Shown here: piece by piece, positions 45,444 to 54,195 of the stretch | How the letters are laid out: the number at the start of each line of letters is the position of its first letter | Position numbering within the stretch: the stretch's first letter is position 1 | Source of the DNA: Flavobacterium nitrogenifigens | GTDB taxonomy: Bacteria; Bacteroidota; Bacteroidia; Flavobacteriales; Flavobacteriaceae | NCBI RefSeq assembly: GCF_003254565.1 | Contig: NZ_QJRI01000178.1 | Coordinates: 62,001-126,000, forward strand | Direction of reading: 5' to 3' | Length of the DNA stretch: 64,000 nt | Position numbers and translations under genes: made by a program | Notes under the pieces: model-generated | What the model was told of the DNA's origin: nothing | What the model saw: only the letters and a program-made list of their open reading frames with translations | Databases searched by the model: none

Positions 45444-46127
45444 ATGAACAAATGTGATCAATGCATTGTACGCCAGTTAAGCTCATTAAAAGCCCTTAAC
45501 AAAGAAGAAGTTATTAAATTAGCCAGCAGTAAAACGACTTACAAAATTAAAAAAGGTGATGCTCTTTTTGAAGAAGGAGAAGTAACCAATGGCGTTTTCT
45601 GTGTAAAAGATGGTGTTGGAAAGCTTTCAAAACTGAGTGCAAACGGAAAAGACCAAATTGTAAAATTGGTCAAATCTGGCGAACTTCTGGGACAGCGTTC
45701 TATGATTAGCAATGAACCTGCAAATTTGACCGCAAAAGCGATTGCCGACATGGAAGTTTGTTTTATTCCTAAAGCTGAAATCATCAATTTCTTTAATAAT
45801 AACAATCAGTTTTCTTTAAATATGATGCAATCTGTATGCGAAGATTTAAAAGAATCTGAAAATGAAAAAATTGCCTTAGTTCAAAAAACAGTTAAGCAGA
45901 GACTTGCCGAAACTTTACTGCACTTGCATGATGAATTTGGTGAAGATACCGACAAAACACTTAAAGTTCAGCTAACAAGAGAAGAGCTTGCAGGTATTAT
46001 TGGAACGGCAACAGAAAGCTGTATCCGTCTATTATCTGATTTTAATAAATTGGAATTAATAGAATTAGTTGGTAAAAAAATCATGTTGAAAGATGTTCGC
46101 GCTTTAAAAAAATTGGCCGACAACTAG
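45444..46127 (+). CDS. Crp/Fnr family regulator, probable oxygen or redox sensor
   Basis: A 227-residue protein from ATG 45444 (MNKCDQCIVRQL). It has a cyclic-nucleotide-like beta-roll (about 20-115), a dimer helix and a C-terminal winged helix with recognition region GTATESCIRLLSDF, keeping the Glu and Arg that contact TGA half sites in Crp and Fnr. Cys4 and Cys7 align with E. coli FNR Cys20 and Cys23, and Cys106 (in EVCFIP) with Cys122. The position of Cys29 is Ser here. A [4Fe-4S] sensor with a non-Cys ligand is possible. It is divergent from ccoI and beside the cco genes, which carry matching boxes. Confidence 0.88.
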   Translation: MNKCDQCIVRQLSSLKALNKEEVIKLASSKTTYKIKKGDALFEEGEVTNGVFCVKDGVGKLSKLSANGKDQIVKLVKSGELLGQRSMISNEPANLTAKAIADMEVCFIPKAEIINFFNNNNQFSLNMMQSVCEDLKESENEKIALVQKTVKQRLAETLLHLHDEFGEDTDKTLKVQLTREELAGIIGTATESCIRLLSDFNKLELIELVGKKIMLKDVRALKKLADN

Positions 46128-46894
46128 AGTTTTTTAGCCTCGTTCCAGAAAACATCCATTTCTGTAAGCGTCATATCCATTAAAGGTTTTCCTAATTCGT
46201 TGGCTTTACTTTCTAAGTATTGAAAACGTTTTATAAACTTCTTATTGGTTCTCTCTAAAGCATCTTCAGGATTTACATTCAAAAATCTTGCGTAATTAAT
46301 CATAGAAAACAAAACGTCACCAAACTCGTCTTCAATTTTATCTTGATTTCCAGTTTTTACTTCGTCTTGCAATTCTTGCAATTCTTCTTGCACTTTATCC
46401 CAAACTTGATGTGGCTCTTCCCAATCGAAGCCCACGCCTTTTACTTTATCTTGAATTCGGCTTGCTTTAACCATTGCCGGAAGACTTCTTGGAACACCTT
46501 CTAAAACAGACTTCTTGCCTTCTTTAAGTTTTAATTTTTCCCAGTTTTGTTTTACCTCTTCTTCATTTTCTACTTTCACGTCTCCATAGATATGAGGATG
46601 ACGGTGAATGAGTTTCTCACAGATTTCATTGCAAACGTCAGCAATATCAAAATCATTGGTTTCACTGCCAATTTTGGCATAAAAGACAATATGAAGCAAC
46701 AAATCTCCCAATTCTTTTTTAACTTCATTTAAATCATTATCCAAAATAGCATCGCCCAATTCATAAGTTTCTTCGATTGTTAAATGTCTTAATGTCTGAA
46801 GAGTCTGCTTTTTATCCCACGGACATTGCTCACGAAGTTCATCCATGATATTCAATAATCTCTCAAATGCTTTTAACTGGTTTTCTCTACTCAT
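46124..46894 (-). CDS. mazG: Nucleoside triphosphate pyrophosphohydrolase MazG
   Basis: A 256-residue protein with two MazG helical domains. The first has LREQCPWDKKQT, EETYELGDAI and the metal-binding pattern KKELGDLLLHIVFYAK; the second has EDEFGDVLFSMINYARF. It hydrolyses NTPs to NMP and pyrophosphate and cleans the nucleotide pool. The stop codon overlaps that of the convergent regulator: a single CTAG gives TAG on both strands. Confidence 0.94.
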   Translation of the reverse strand: MSRENQLKAFERLLNIMDELREQCPWDKKQTLQTLRHLTIEETYELGDAILDNDLNEVKKELGDLLLHIVFYAKIGSETNDFDIADVCNEICEKLIHRHPHIYGDVKVENEEEVKQNWEKLKLKEGKKSVLEGVPRSLPAMVKASRIQDKVKGVGFDWEEPHQVWDKVQEELQELQDEVKTGNQDKIEDEFGDVLFSMINYARFLNVNPEDALERTNKKFIKRFQYLESKANELGKPLMDMTLTEMDVFWNEAKKL

Positions 46895-46938
46895 TTTGAA
46901 GTTTCTTTTGATTTAAACTCGATTCTGTAAAATTAAAA

Positions 46939-46969
46939 AATCCTGCCAAGAAAACATCTTAACAGGATT
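46939..46969 (-). terminator. Terminator after the DUF5606 gene
   Basis: Stem AATCCTG with CAGGATT extended by a few imperfect pairs, and a T run on the minus strand. Confidence 0.75.
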
Positions 46970-46991
46970 ATTTATGTTTAAAGAAAAACTA

Positions 46992-47477
46992 TTATTCTTC
47001 TTTTTTAGCTTTTGCTTTTTTAGCTGCTGGAGCTTTTTTCGGTTTTTCAGCAGCAACTGGAGCTTCTTCTTTTGGTTCTTCAGCAGCAGGAGCTAAATCT
47101 GTAACCAAACCTTTTGCTTGAAGCGTGTTATACCAATTTAATACTTTTTTGATATCTGATGGGTAAACTCTTTCTTCGTCGTAATCAGGAAGAATTTGTT
47201 TAAAATAAGCAGATAAAGTAGCGTTATCTTCTTTATGAGAGATAGCTTGTCCTTTGTTTTCTTTAACGGCAATCTGCTGCATTACTTCAGTTAACGGTTT
47301 CTCGCCTTCATAAGTATAAATCGAAATTTCAGACAATAAACTTACATTGCTTTTTAGATTTACAGTAATCTTCTTCCCATCAATTAATGATTCCGCCACA
47401 AAACCTGTACGAGTTTGTACTTTTAATTCGTATAAACCTGGTTTTCCTGAAATGGCTAAAATTTTCGTTAAATTCAT
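46992..47477 (-). CDS. DUF5606 domain protein with Lys/Ala-rich tail
   Basis: A 161-residue protein. The first 125 residues (MNLTKILAISGKPGLYELKV, then VYPSDIKKVLNWYNTLQAKG) match what I know as DUF5606, a Bacteroidota-specific family found next to def. The last 35 residues are a low-complexity Ala, Glu, Pro and Lys tail ending in AKKAKAKKEE, as in nucleic-acid-binding proteins. Function unknown. It follows def after 60 bases on the same strand. Confidence 0.82.
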   Translation of the reverse strand: MNLTKILAISGKPGLYELKVQTRTGFVAESLIDGKKITVNLKSNVSLLSEISIYTYEGEKPLTEVMQQIAVKENKGQAISHKEDNATLSAYFKQILPDYDEERVYPSDIKKVLNWYNTLQAKGLVTDLAPAAEEPKEEAPVAAEKPKKAPAAKKAKAKKEE

Positions 47478-47537
47478 TTTTATTAAAATTAGTATTAAGA
47501 ATTTTATTTATTTTTTGTTTCTAAATATTTAGAAAAC

Positions 47538-48128
47538 TTATCTTGCTTTTTTAGCTGCAAAAAATTTCATTCTATATTCCTGAGATGTTTTTCCCTCAGT
47601 AATATTTTTCAATTTCTTTTGGATTAAACGTTTTTTTAGAGATGAGATTTTATCTGTAAACAAGATTCCTTCAATGTGGTCGTATTCATGCTGGATAACT
47701 CTTGCAATTAATCCGTCAAATACTTCCGTTTTCATTACAAAATCTTCCTCACAATATTCGATTGTAACAGTTGGTTTTCTGTAAACGTCTTCGCGCACAT
47801 CAGGAATACTCAAACAGCCTTCATTAAATCCCCACTCTTCTCCTTCTTCTTTAACGATTTTAGCATTGATAAAAGTCTTTTTAAAACCTTTCAAATCTTT
47901 TTGTTCCTCTGAAGGAAGATCCTCATCATCACTAAAAGGCGTTGTATCTATCACAAACAAACGAATTGGCAATCCAACCTGCGGTGCTGCAAGTCCAACT
48001 CCATACGCATTATACATAGTCTCATACATATTTGCGATCGTTTCTTTTAGGTTTGGATATTCTGGTGTAATATCCTGCCCTATTTTTCTTAAAACAGGAT
48101 CACCGTATCCTACAATTGGTAAAATCAT
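47538..48128 (-). CDS. def: Peptide deformylase
   Basis: A 196-residue enzyme with all three motifs: GVGLAAPQVG, EGCLSIP (metal Cys) and QHEYDH (two metal His and the catalytic Glu). It removes the formyl group from the starting methionine of new proteins. A short acidic insertion (DDEDLPSEEQKDLKG) between motifs one and two is usual in this phylum. It is divergent from the FUSC gene. Confidence 0.96.
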   Translation of the reverse strand: MILPIVGYGDPVLRKIGQDITPEYPNLKETIANMYETMYNAYGVGLAAPQVGLPIRLFVIDTTPFSDDEDLPSEEQKDLKGFKKTFINAKIVKEEGEEWGFNEGCLSIPDVREDVYRKPTVTIEYCEEDFVMKTEVFDGLIARVIQHEYDHIEGILFTDKISSLKKRLIQKKLKNITEGKTSQEYRMKFFAAKKAR

Positions 48129-48303
48129 TTGTTTTTATTTATGTTTTAATGTGCTGTAAAAACAGAATTAAAGTTCTGATATTTCAGCTGGCAAAAATAG
48201 TAAAAAATAGTCAATGAATAATTCTTATACGGTATTATTCGTATTTTTTACTCGCTACTAAAAATCTCATCCATAATTATGCCAAAATCATTCCTACAAT
48301 TCT

Positions 48304-48311
48304 TACCTTTG
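48304..48311 (+). promoter_or_regulatory. -7 promoter element of the FUSC gene
   Basis: TACCTTTG, matching TAnnTTTG, 17 bases before the ATG. No clear TTG at the expected distance. Confidence 0.5.
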
Positions 48312-48328
48312 TTAGTAAACCTCTTTTT

Positions 48329-50551
48329 ATGATTGATAGAATTTCGAAATTTACTAACAGCACTTCCTTCCTCAACGCCTCTAAAGTAACTATTGCTTCT
48401 GTTGTTCCTGTTTTAGTTTTAAATTTTCTAGGTCATTTTGAAATCGGATTTACAATTGCGCTTGGTGCTTTTTATACGTATCCCAGTGATATTCCGAGTT
48501 CTCTTAGCCATAAAATAAAAGGATTAATTGCTGCTTCGTTTATTGTCTCTGGAGTTAATCTTTTAGTAAATCTCGTTTATCCATTTCCCATACTTTTCTA
48601 TATTTTTTTAGGGTTTCTGCTGTTTTTATGCTCTATGATTTCGGTTTATGGACAACGAGCCACTTTAATCTCCTTCTCTGCCTTATTATCAATTTCTTTA
48701 TCTTTTGGACACTTGCACGAAGGCTGGGAAGCTTTTGAATATTCGGGTTTCATTTTTATTGGAGGAATTCTGTATTTAATAGTATCGCTTGTTTTTCATT
48801 TCGTACAACCTTATAAATATGTAGAACTACAAATTGCCGAAGGAATAAAACTTACTGCCAAATATCTCAAATTAAGAGGAGATTTGTGGAGTCCCGAGGC
48901 CAACAGAACCGCTATTATAGAAAAACAGCTGGCTGTACAGGTAGAATTGAATCTTATTCACGAAGATTTAAGAAAAATGCTGATTGGAAACCAGAATGCA
49001 TCTGGAACTACAAGCCAGAATAGAAAAATGCTTTTGGTTTTTATCACTTTAGTCGAAATTCAAGAATTGGCGCTATATACTTCTTTTGATCATAGCAAGC
49101 TTCATGAAAAATTTGCGAAGCATCCTGATGTTTTAAGAACATATCAGAATGTTGCATACAAATTGGCTTCAACCCTCAAAAAACTTTCCAAAAATGTCAA
49201 TCATATCAGTGTTTATGTTGACAAACATGATTTAAAAAATGAATTGGACGCTCTTGAATTTGCCATTTTTGATTACGAAAAATCGCTAGGAAAAGAAGAA
49301 GCCGCAGAAGGTGTTTTAATGCTGACTAATATGCTGAAATATGCCAAAAATCAGGTTGGCAAAATTAAAACGATTCAGCGTGCGCTTTCTTTAGCAATGC
49401 AGTCCTATAAACTAAAAGATCAAGACAAAGAACTTGAAAAATTCTTAACACCACAGTATTATCCACTTCGAACTTTAATTGAAAATTTAAGTTATTCTTC
49501 TTCGATTTTCAGACATTCGATACGTTTGACGATTACTATTTTGATCGGTTTTTTCCTTGGACAAGTTCTGCCATTTCAAAACGTATATTGGATTCTGTTA
49601 ACTATTGTAGTAATCATGCGCCCTGGTTATGGTTTAACCAAAGAACGATCGTATAACAGAATGTTTGGAACTATTTTAGGAGGAATTATAGCTTTCGGAA
49701 TTGTCTCTGTCATTCAGAATCATGTTGCACTGAGCATCTTCTCTATTGTATGTATGCTTCTTGGGATTTCATTTACCCAAATCAATTACAAGATTAGTGC
49801 GACATTTGTTACGATGTATGTCGTTTTTATCTACGGAATTTTAACTCCAGATATTAACGAAGTTATTCAATACAGAATATTAGATACGCTCGCGGGAGCA
49901 ACTTTAGCTTTTATTGCCAATCAGTTTTTATGGCCTGCTTGGGAATTCATCAATACACCCATTCATATTGAAAACACCATTCGAGCCAATAGAAATTACT
50001 TAAAAGAGATTGCAGATTTTTACAATAAAAAAGGAGAAGTTCCTACTTCATATCGTTTAGCAAGAAAAAATGCTTTTGTTGAAATAGGAAACCTGATGAC
50101 TTCTTTTCAACGTATGATGCAAGAACCTAAGTCGAAACAAAAAACAATGCCTTTGGTAAATAAATTAGTGGTTTTAAATCACTCTTTATTATCTGCTTTA
50201 GCGTCACTTTCAACTTATATTCAATCGCACCAAACCACTTCTGCATCTGATTCTTTTAATTACATCATCAAAACTATTCTGGCCAATCTAGATCATTCTA
50301 TTTCTGTTTTAAGAAATGAAGTTGTGGTACAAGATACTTTTTTCGAAAAAGAAGATGTGACTTTACAATTTGAAGAATTAAAACGCAGACATTTTACACG
50401 TTTAGCAGAAGATGACGATTTGGATAAAGAAACGCGTCAAGCTAAAATGCAGGAAGCGCAAATGGTAATTGAGCAATTAATCTGGATGAGCAATCTAGCA
50501 GAAAAGATTCTAAAAAACACAACCGACTTAAAAGCAACAAATCCAGATTAA
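48329..50551 (+). CDS. FUSC family inner-membrane protein (YccS/YhfK-like)
   Basis: A 740-residue protein with two membrane blocks of about five to six helices (residues 20-165 and 395-540), each followed by a long cytosolic helical part. This duplicated layout is the YccS/FUSC one. The second block contains the family stretch YWILLTIVVIMRPGYGLTKE followed by the basic RSYNRMFGT, typical of fusaric-acid-resistance-like permeases. Relatives are efflux components of unknown substrate. No partner membrane-fusion gene is adjacent. Confidence 0.88.
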   Translation: MIDRISKFTNSTSFLNASKVTIASVVPVLVLNFLGHFEIGFTIALGAFYTYPSDIPSSLSHKIKGLIAASFIVSGVNLLVNLVYPFPILFYIFLGFLLFLCSMISVYGQRATLISFSALLSISLSFGHLHEGWEAFEYSGFIFIGGILYLIVSLVFHFVQPYKYVELQIAEGIKLTAKYLKLRGDLWSPEANRTAIIEKQLAVQVELNLIHEDLRKMLIGNQNASGTTSQNRKMLLVFITLVEIQELALYTSFDHSKLHEKFAKHPDVLRTYQNVAYKLASTLKKLSKNVNHISVYVDKHDLKNELDALEFAIFDYEKSLGKEEAAEGVLMLTNMLKYAKNQVGKIKTIQRALSLAMQSYKLKDQDKELEKFLTPQYYPLRTLIENLSYSSSIFRHSIRLTITILIGFFLGQVLPFQNVYWILLTIVVIMRPGYGLTKERSYNRMFGTILGGIIAFGIVSVIQNHVALSIFSIVCMLLGISFTQINYKISATFVTMYVVFIYGILTPDINEVIQYRILDTLAGATLAFIANQFLWPAWEFINTPIHIENTIRANRNYLKEIADFYNKKGEVPTSYRLARKNAFVEIGNLMTSFQRMMQEPKSKQKTMPLVNKLVVLNHSLLSALASLSTYIQSHQTTSASDSFNYIIKTILANLDHSISVLRNEVVVQDTFFEKEDVTLQFEELKRRHFTRLAEDDDLDKETRQAKMQEAQMVIEQLIWMSNLAEKILKNTTDLKATNPD

Positions 50552-50590
50552 TTCATCTGGATTTGTTTTTAATATTGAAATATGAGAAGC

Positions 50591-52084
50591 TTAATTTAAT
50601 TTTAAAACTTCTGCTGTTTGTTTTCTAAGCTGTTCTAAAAGTTCAGGCTTATCATTTAAAGTTTGCCCGTAAGACGGAATCATTGTTTTTAATTTCGCTT
50701 GCCATTCTGGTGTTTTAATTTGATTTGTAAAACATCTGCTTACCAAATCAACCATAATTGCTACAGCTGTAGAAGCACCAGGAGAAGCACCTAATAGAAC
50801 TGCTAAAGTTCCGTCATGCGTATTGATGACTTCTGTACCAAATTCTAAAACTCCACCTTCTTTTTCATCTTTTTTGATCACCTGAACACGCTGTCCTGCT
50901 TTTTCTAATTTCCAGTCTTTTGAGCGCGCTGTTGGAAGATATTCGCGTAAAGCTTTCATTCTGTCTTTTGGAGACTGACGAACCTGCTCTATTAAATATT
51001 TCGTTAATGGAATATTATGATATCCTGCAGCCAACATCGGAATTAAATTGTTTGGCTTAATAGACATCGGCAAATCTAAATAAGAACCATTTTTAAGGAA
51101 ACGAGTTGAGAATCCTGCGAATGGACCAAAAAGAAGTGCTTTTTCGCCATCAATTACACGAGTATCAATATGAGGCACAGACATTGGAGGAGCTCCAACG
51201 CTTGCTTTTCCATATACTTTTGCTTGATGTTTTGCAATTACTTCTGGGTTTGTACATTTCAGCCATTGACCACTTACTGGGAAACCTCCATATCCATTTC
51301 CTTCAGGAACATTTGCTTTTTCTAATAACGGAAGAGAACCTCCTCCTGCACCAATAAATACAAATTTAGTGTAGGCTTTACGAGTAGTTCCTGTTGACAA
51401 ATCTTTAATCTTAATTCTCCAAGATTTGTCTTCACGCTGTCTTAGTTTTTTAACTTCATGATTGAAGAACAAAGAAACACCGTCTAGCTTTTCTAAGTAA
51501 TTGAACATACTTCTTGTTAAAGCACCAAAATTAACATCGGTACCAATTTCCATATGTGTTGCTGCTAATTTCTCATCAGCATTTCTGCCTTCCATTACCA
51601 ATGGCATCCATTTTTGAAGCTGTTCAAAATCGGTGCTGAAAGTCATGTCGGCAAAGATTGGATTGCTTTGCAGCGCTTCGAATCTCTTTTTTAAATAATC
51701 TACATTTTTATCTCCCCACACAAAACTCATATGAGGCACGCTTTTAATAAAATTATCCGGCGACGGCACTTTATTCTGCTGCACTAAGTAAGACCAAAAC
51801 TGGCGAGAAATCTCAAATGATTCTGCAATGCTTATTGCTTTTTTAGGATCTATGCTTCCGTCTGCCTTTTCTGGAGTATAATTTAGTTCACAAAAAGCAG
51901 AGTGTCCGGTTCCTGCATTATTCCAAGCATCAGAGCTTTCTGCTGCAGCAACATCTAATCTTTCGTAAATTTCAATTTTTATATCTGGTTGTAATTCTTT
52001 CAAAATTACTCCAAGAGTGGCACTCATTATTCCAGCGCCAATGAGTACTACATCACTATTTGAACGTATGGTTTCGTCAGGCAT
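50591..52084 (-). CDS. mqo: Malate:quinone oxidoreductase
   Basis: A 497-residue FAD enzyme from ATG 52084 (MPDETIRSNSDVVLIGAG). The dinucleotide motif is LIGAGIMSATLG, and the family strings AGTGHSAFCELNYTPE, FGPFAGFSTRFLKNGSYLDL and LLGASPGASTAVAIMVDLV are present. It oxidises malate to oxaloacetate and passes electrons to menaquinone at the inner face of the membrane. The longer frame from 52129 is rejected because a promoter element lies inside it. Confidence 0.95.
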   Translation of the reverse strand: MPDETIRSNSDVVLIGAGIMSATLGVILKELQPDIKIEIYERLDVAAAESSDAWNNAGTGHSAFCELNYTPEKADGSIDPKKAISIAESFEISRQFWSYLVQQNKVPSPDNFIKSVPHMSFVWGDKNVDYLKKRFEALQSNPIFADMTFSTDFEQLQKWMPLVMEGRNADEKLAATHMEIGTDVNFGALTRSMFNYLEKLDGVSLFFNHEVKKLRQREDKSWRIKIKDLSTGTTRKAYTKFVFIGAGGGSLPLLEKANVPEGNGYGGFPVSGQWLKCTNPEVIAKHQAKVYGKASVGAPPMSVPHIDTRVIDGEKALLFGPFAGFSTRFLKNGSYLDLPMSIKPNNLIPMLAAGYHNIPLTKYLIEQVRQSPKDRMKALREYLPTARSKDWKLEKAGQRVQVIKKDEKEGGVLEFGTEVINTHDGTLAVLLGASPGASTAVAIMVDLVSRCFTNQIKTPEWQAKLKTMIPSYGQTLNDKPELLEQLRKQTAEVLKLN

Positions 52085-52106
52085 AACAGTATTTTTATTT
52101 AAAGTG

Positions 52107-52114
52107 CAAAGGTA
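52107..52114 (-). promoter_or_regulatory. -7 promoter element of mqo
   Basis: Minus strand TACCTTTG, 22 bases before the ATG at 52084. No well-spaced TTG was found. Confidence 0.5.
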
Positions 52115-52210
52115 CTTTTTTAATTGCAAAAAAAAACTAATTTTTAGACGATAAAAGTTAGGATTTTCTAAAAACCATTAAATTATAAATAAAAAATACG
52201 ACGAACAGCG

Positions 52211-52624
52211 CTATTTTTTTGCGGAAAGATAATCTTGAAGCAGAATTGTGGCAGAAATTTCGTCTATCAAACCTTTGTTCTGACGCTGTTTTTTACTTAA
52301 ACCACTGTCGATCATGGTTTGAAATGCCATTTTTGAAGTAAAACGCTCATCAACACGAATCACTTTCATATCTGGAAAGATATTCGAAAAATGAGTCACA
52401 AAACCATTAATTACAGAAGCGCTTTCAGAAGGAAGACCGTTCATTTGTTTAGGTTCGCCAATTAAAACCGCTTCGACTTTTTCTTTGGCAAAATAATCTT
52501 TTAAAAAATCAACTAAAGTATGAGTCGGAATCGTGGTTAAGCCCGAAGCGATAATCTGCATTTCGTCTGTCACTGCAATTCCTGTGCGTTTTTGTCCGTA
52601 ATCTATTGAAAGGATTCTTGGCAT
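52211..52624 (-). CDS. ruvX: Holliday junction resolvase-like protein RuvX (YqgF)
   Basis: A 137-residue RNase H-fold protein: SIDYGQKRTGIAVTDE with the first catalytic Asp, IGEPKQMNGLPSESA, and VDERFTSKMAF with the second acidic pair, then a last Asp in LIDEISATILLQ. In E. coli the family is required for 16S rRNA 5' processing and has been proposed as a resolvase. Length is standard. The toxin-antitoxin pair lies just upstream on the same strand. Confidence 0.94.
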   Translation of the reverse strand: MPRILSIDYGQKRTGIAVTDEMQIIASGLTTIPTHTLVDFLKDYFAKEKVEAVLIGEPKQMNGLPSESASVINGFVTHFSNIFPDMKVIRVDERFTSKMAFQTMIDSGLSKKQRQNKGLIDEISATILLQDYLSAKK

Positions 52625-52650
52625 TTTGATTAGTTTTCAGCAAATTTAAT

Positions 52651-52923
52651 TTAAAAAAGTCGATGTTTTAAAACACCAATCACATGAATAGTCTTTTGTT
52701 CGGAGTCAATTTTAAAAATAGTGGTACAACCTTTAAAAACATAATCCCTATAAGTTTCAGTATCAAAATAAATGGATTTTTTAGAGTGAAATGGATTTTG
52801 TAAATCTTTTTTTAAATGTTTCAATAATTCATTTTTGAATTTTCTTCCCGTAATAGGTTTATCTTTCGCAATAAAGTACACAATATTTTTAAGATCATCA
52901 TTAAATTCAACAGTTAACTTAAT
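52651..52923 (-). CDS. RelE/ParE-type toxin with a probable non-ATG start
   Basis: From the GTG at 52881 the frame gives 76 residues. The frame is open further up, and from an ATT at 52923 it gives 90 residues that open as the family does (KLTVEFNDDLKNIVYFIAKD). The core is intact: SKKSIYFDTETYRDYVFKG and a final beta strand. No ATG, GTG or TTG exists between the antitoxin stop and residue 15 of this reading. ATT five bases after the antitoxin stop would suit a weakly translated toxin. ParE-like members poison gyrase and RelE-like ones cut mRNA; this one is closer to ParE. The end at 52651 has a normal stop. Confidence 0.7.
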   Translation of the reverse strand: MKLTVEFNDDLKNIVYFIAKDKPITGRKFKNELLKHLKKDLQNPFHSKKSIYFDTETYRDYVFKGCTTIFKIDSEQKTIHVIGVLKHRLF

Positions 52924-52927
52924 CTTC

Positions 52928-53164
52928 TTATTTCTTAATTGTCTCCTCTAACAAAATATCCAACTCTTCAAAAGTAATATATTGAGCTGTCTGATTTTCT
53001 ATTTTTTCAGCTCTTTCCTGCAAAATTTTCTTATTCTTTTCAAATTCTGGATCAGAAAAACTATCTTCTTGCACAATTTTCAATTCATCAGAAGAAAATG
53101 AACTTAATAATTTTAAGATTTTTTCTCTAATTTCTGGCTGAAATTCTAATCTAATCGCTTCCAT
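52928..53164 (-). CDS. Antitoxin partner of the RelE/ParE-type toxin
   Basis: A 78-residue acidic protein (MEAIRLEFQPEIREKILKLL, then ITFEELDILLEETIKK) directly upstream of the toxin. No DNA-binding fold is recognisable; the size, the helical C-terminal part and the order antitoxin then toxin fit a type II system of the small flavobacterial kind. The toxin frame starts within about five bases of its stop, so the two are probably translationally coupled. Confidence 0.75.
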   Translation of the reverse strand: MEAIRLEFQPEIREKILKLLSSFSSDELKIVQEDSFSDPEFEKNKKILQERAEKIENQTAQYITFEELDILLEETIKK

Positions 53165-53238
53165 AATGCTTTCATTTTACAATACAAATATAAACCTTTT
53201 TAAATTCATGTTTTTTAAATTAAACTTAAAAACAAAAA

Positions 53239-53262
53239 TCCGCCTTGAAAACTCAAGACGGA
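53239..53262 (-). terminator. Terminator after the PAS protein gene
   Basis: Stem TCCGCCTTGA with TCAAGACGGA, one mismatch, loop AAAC, and T-rich minus-strand tail. Confidence 0.8.
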
Positions 53263-53300
53263 CTTTTATCCAAATATTCAAACCTAAAAAATAACTCAAT

Positions 53301-53933
53301 TTATCTTCCGAACAAACGGCTGAAAAAACCTCTGTGTTCTTCTTCCTCTCCCGCATCCTCTTCTTCAGAATAATTAGCAAACTTAGATTGTGACTTTTCA
53401 TGTTCGTAAATCAGCTCCTTAATATATTCAACGTAAGTTCTCTTTTTCTCTTCTAAGAATCCGATCAAGTACTTTTCGCTAAATTCTACTCCACTTGCCG
53501 CTTCGATCTGCAATAGCTTTTTATACAAAGGTTCAATATGCAATGCAATTACTTCTTGTGGTACAGCTTGTCTTCTACCAAAAAAATTTACAATAACGTC
53601 GTTTTCGTCGCGGGCAATTTCAAAATCTGTAATTACCCAATAGTATCTTCCAGACTTTGCAAGGTTTTTTACAATAGCGTGAAAGTTTTTTCCGTTTTTA
53701 AGATTTTCCCAAAGTACTTTAAAGATTACTTTCGGCATATCCGGGTGACGTATGATATTATGAGGCTGCCCCATTAACTCATAGTCTTCATAACCACAAA
53801 CATCTACAAATACTTCGTTGGCATATTCAATAATACCATATGCATTTGTTTTACTCATGATAACCTGAGTTTTATCCCAGCTTACTTCTTTGTCTATAAT
53901 TACTCTGTTTTGAAGGTGATTTTCTTGATTCAT
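53301..53933 (-). CDS. PAS domain protein of Aer type
   Basis: A 210-residue protein with one PAS domain (about 25-125). It includes the string PHNIIRHPDMP, which is characteristic of the Aer-like FAD-binding PAS of aerotaxis receptors, and NLAKSGRYYWVITDFE. A helical part follows and the protein ends EHRGFFSRLFGR after an acidic stretch. There is no kinase, GGDEF or methyl-accepting domain, so it would act as a sensor module with a partner. A redox or oxygen cue is likely from the PAS type; output is unknown. Confidence 0.85.
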   Translation of the reverse strand: MNQENHLQNRVIIDKEVSWDKTQVIMSKTNAYGIIEYANEVFVDVCGYEDYELMGQPHNIIRHPDMPKVIFKVLWENLKNGKNFHAIVKNLAKSGRYYWVITDFEIARDENDVIVNFFGRRQAVPQEVIALHIEPLYKKLLQIEAASGVEFSEKYLIGFLEEKKRTYVEYIKELIYEHEKSQSKFANYSEEEDAGEEEEHRGFFSRLFGR

Positions 53934-54151
53934 ATTTTACTGCTTATATGATTATTTATGGAATGGAATGTTGATCAACACTGCGAAATTAAAGCGAAGA
54001 AAAAGCAGAAATCCTGACTTTTGTCATATTTTGATACAAAAAAAACTTTTAGCGGCAATGGCATTAATTAAAAACTCCTACGCGCTTTGCTAACCTTACA
54101 AATAAGAAACAAAAAGTTAAATCTGTAACATTTTCAAGCAGTTTTGCTTTT

Positions 54152-54179
54152 TTGCATTTCTACAAATACGTTATCTTTG
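54152..54179 (+). promoter_or_regulatory. Promoter of dapD
   Basis: TTG (54152-54154), 17 bases, then TATCTTTG (54172-54179), 17 bases before the ATG; a full match to TTG-N17-19-TAnnTTTG. Confidence 0.8.
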
Positions 54180-54195
54180 CCAAAAAATTAAACGT

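Noticed and set aside
54018..54040. TTGTCATATTTTGATACAA as a fourth Fnr-type box
   Set aside because: The half sites face the wrong way round (TCA before TGA), so it does not match the TGA-N6-TCA form.
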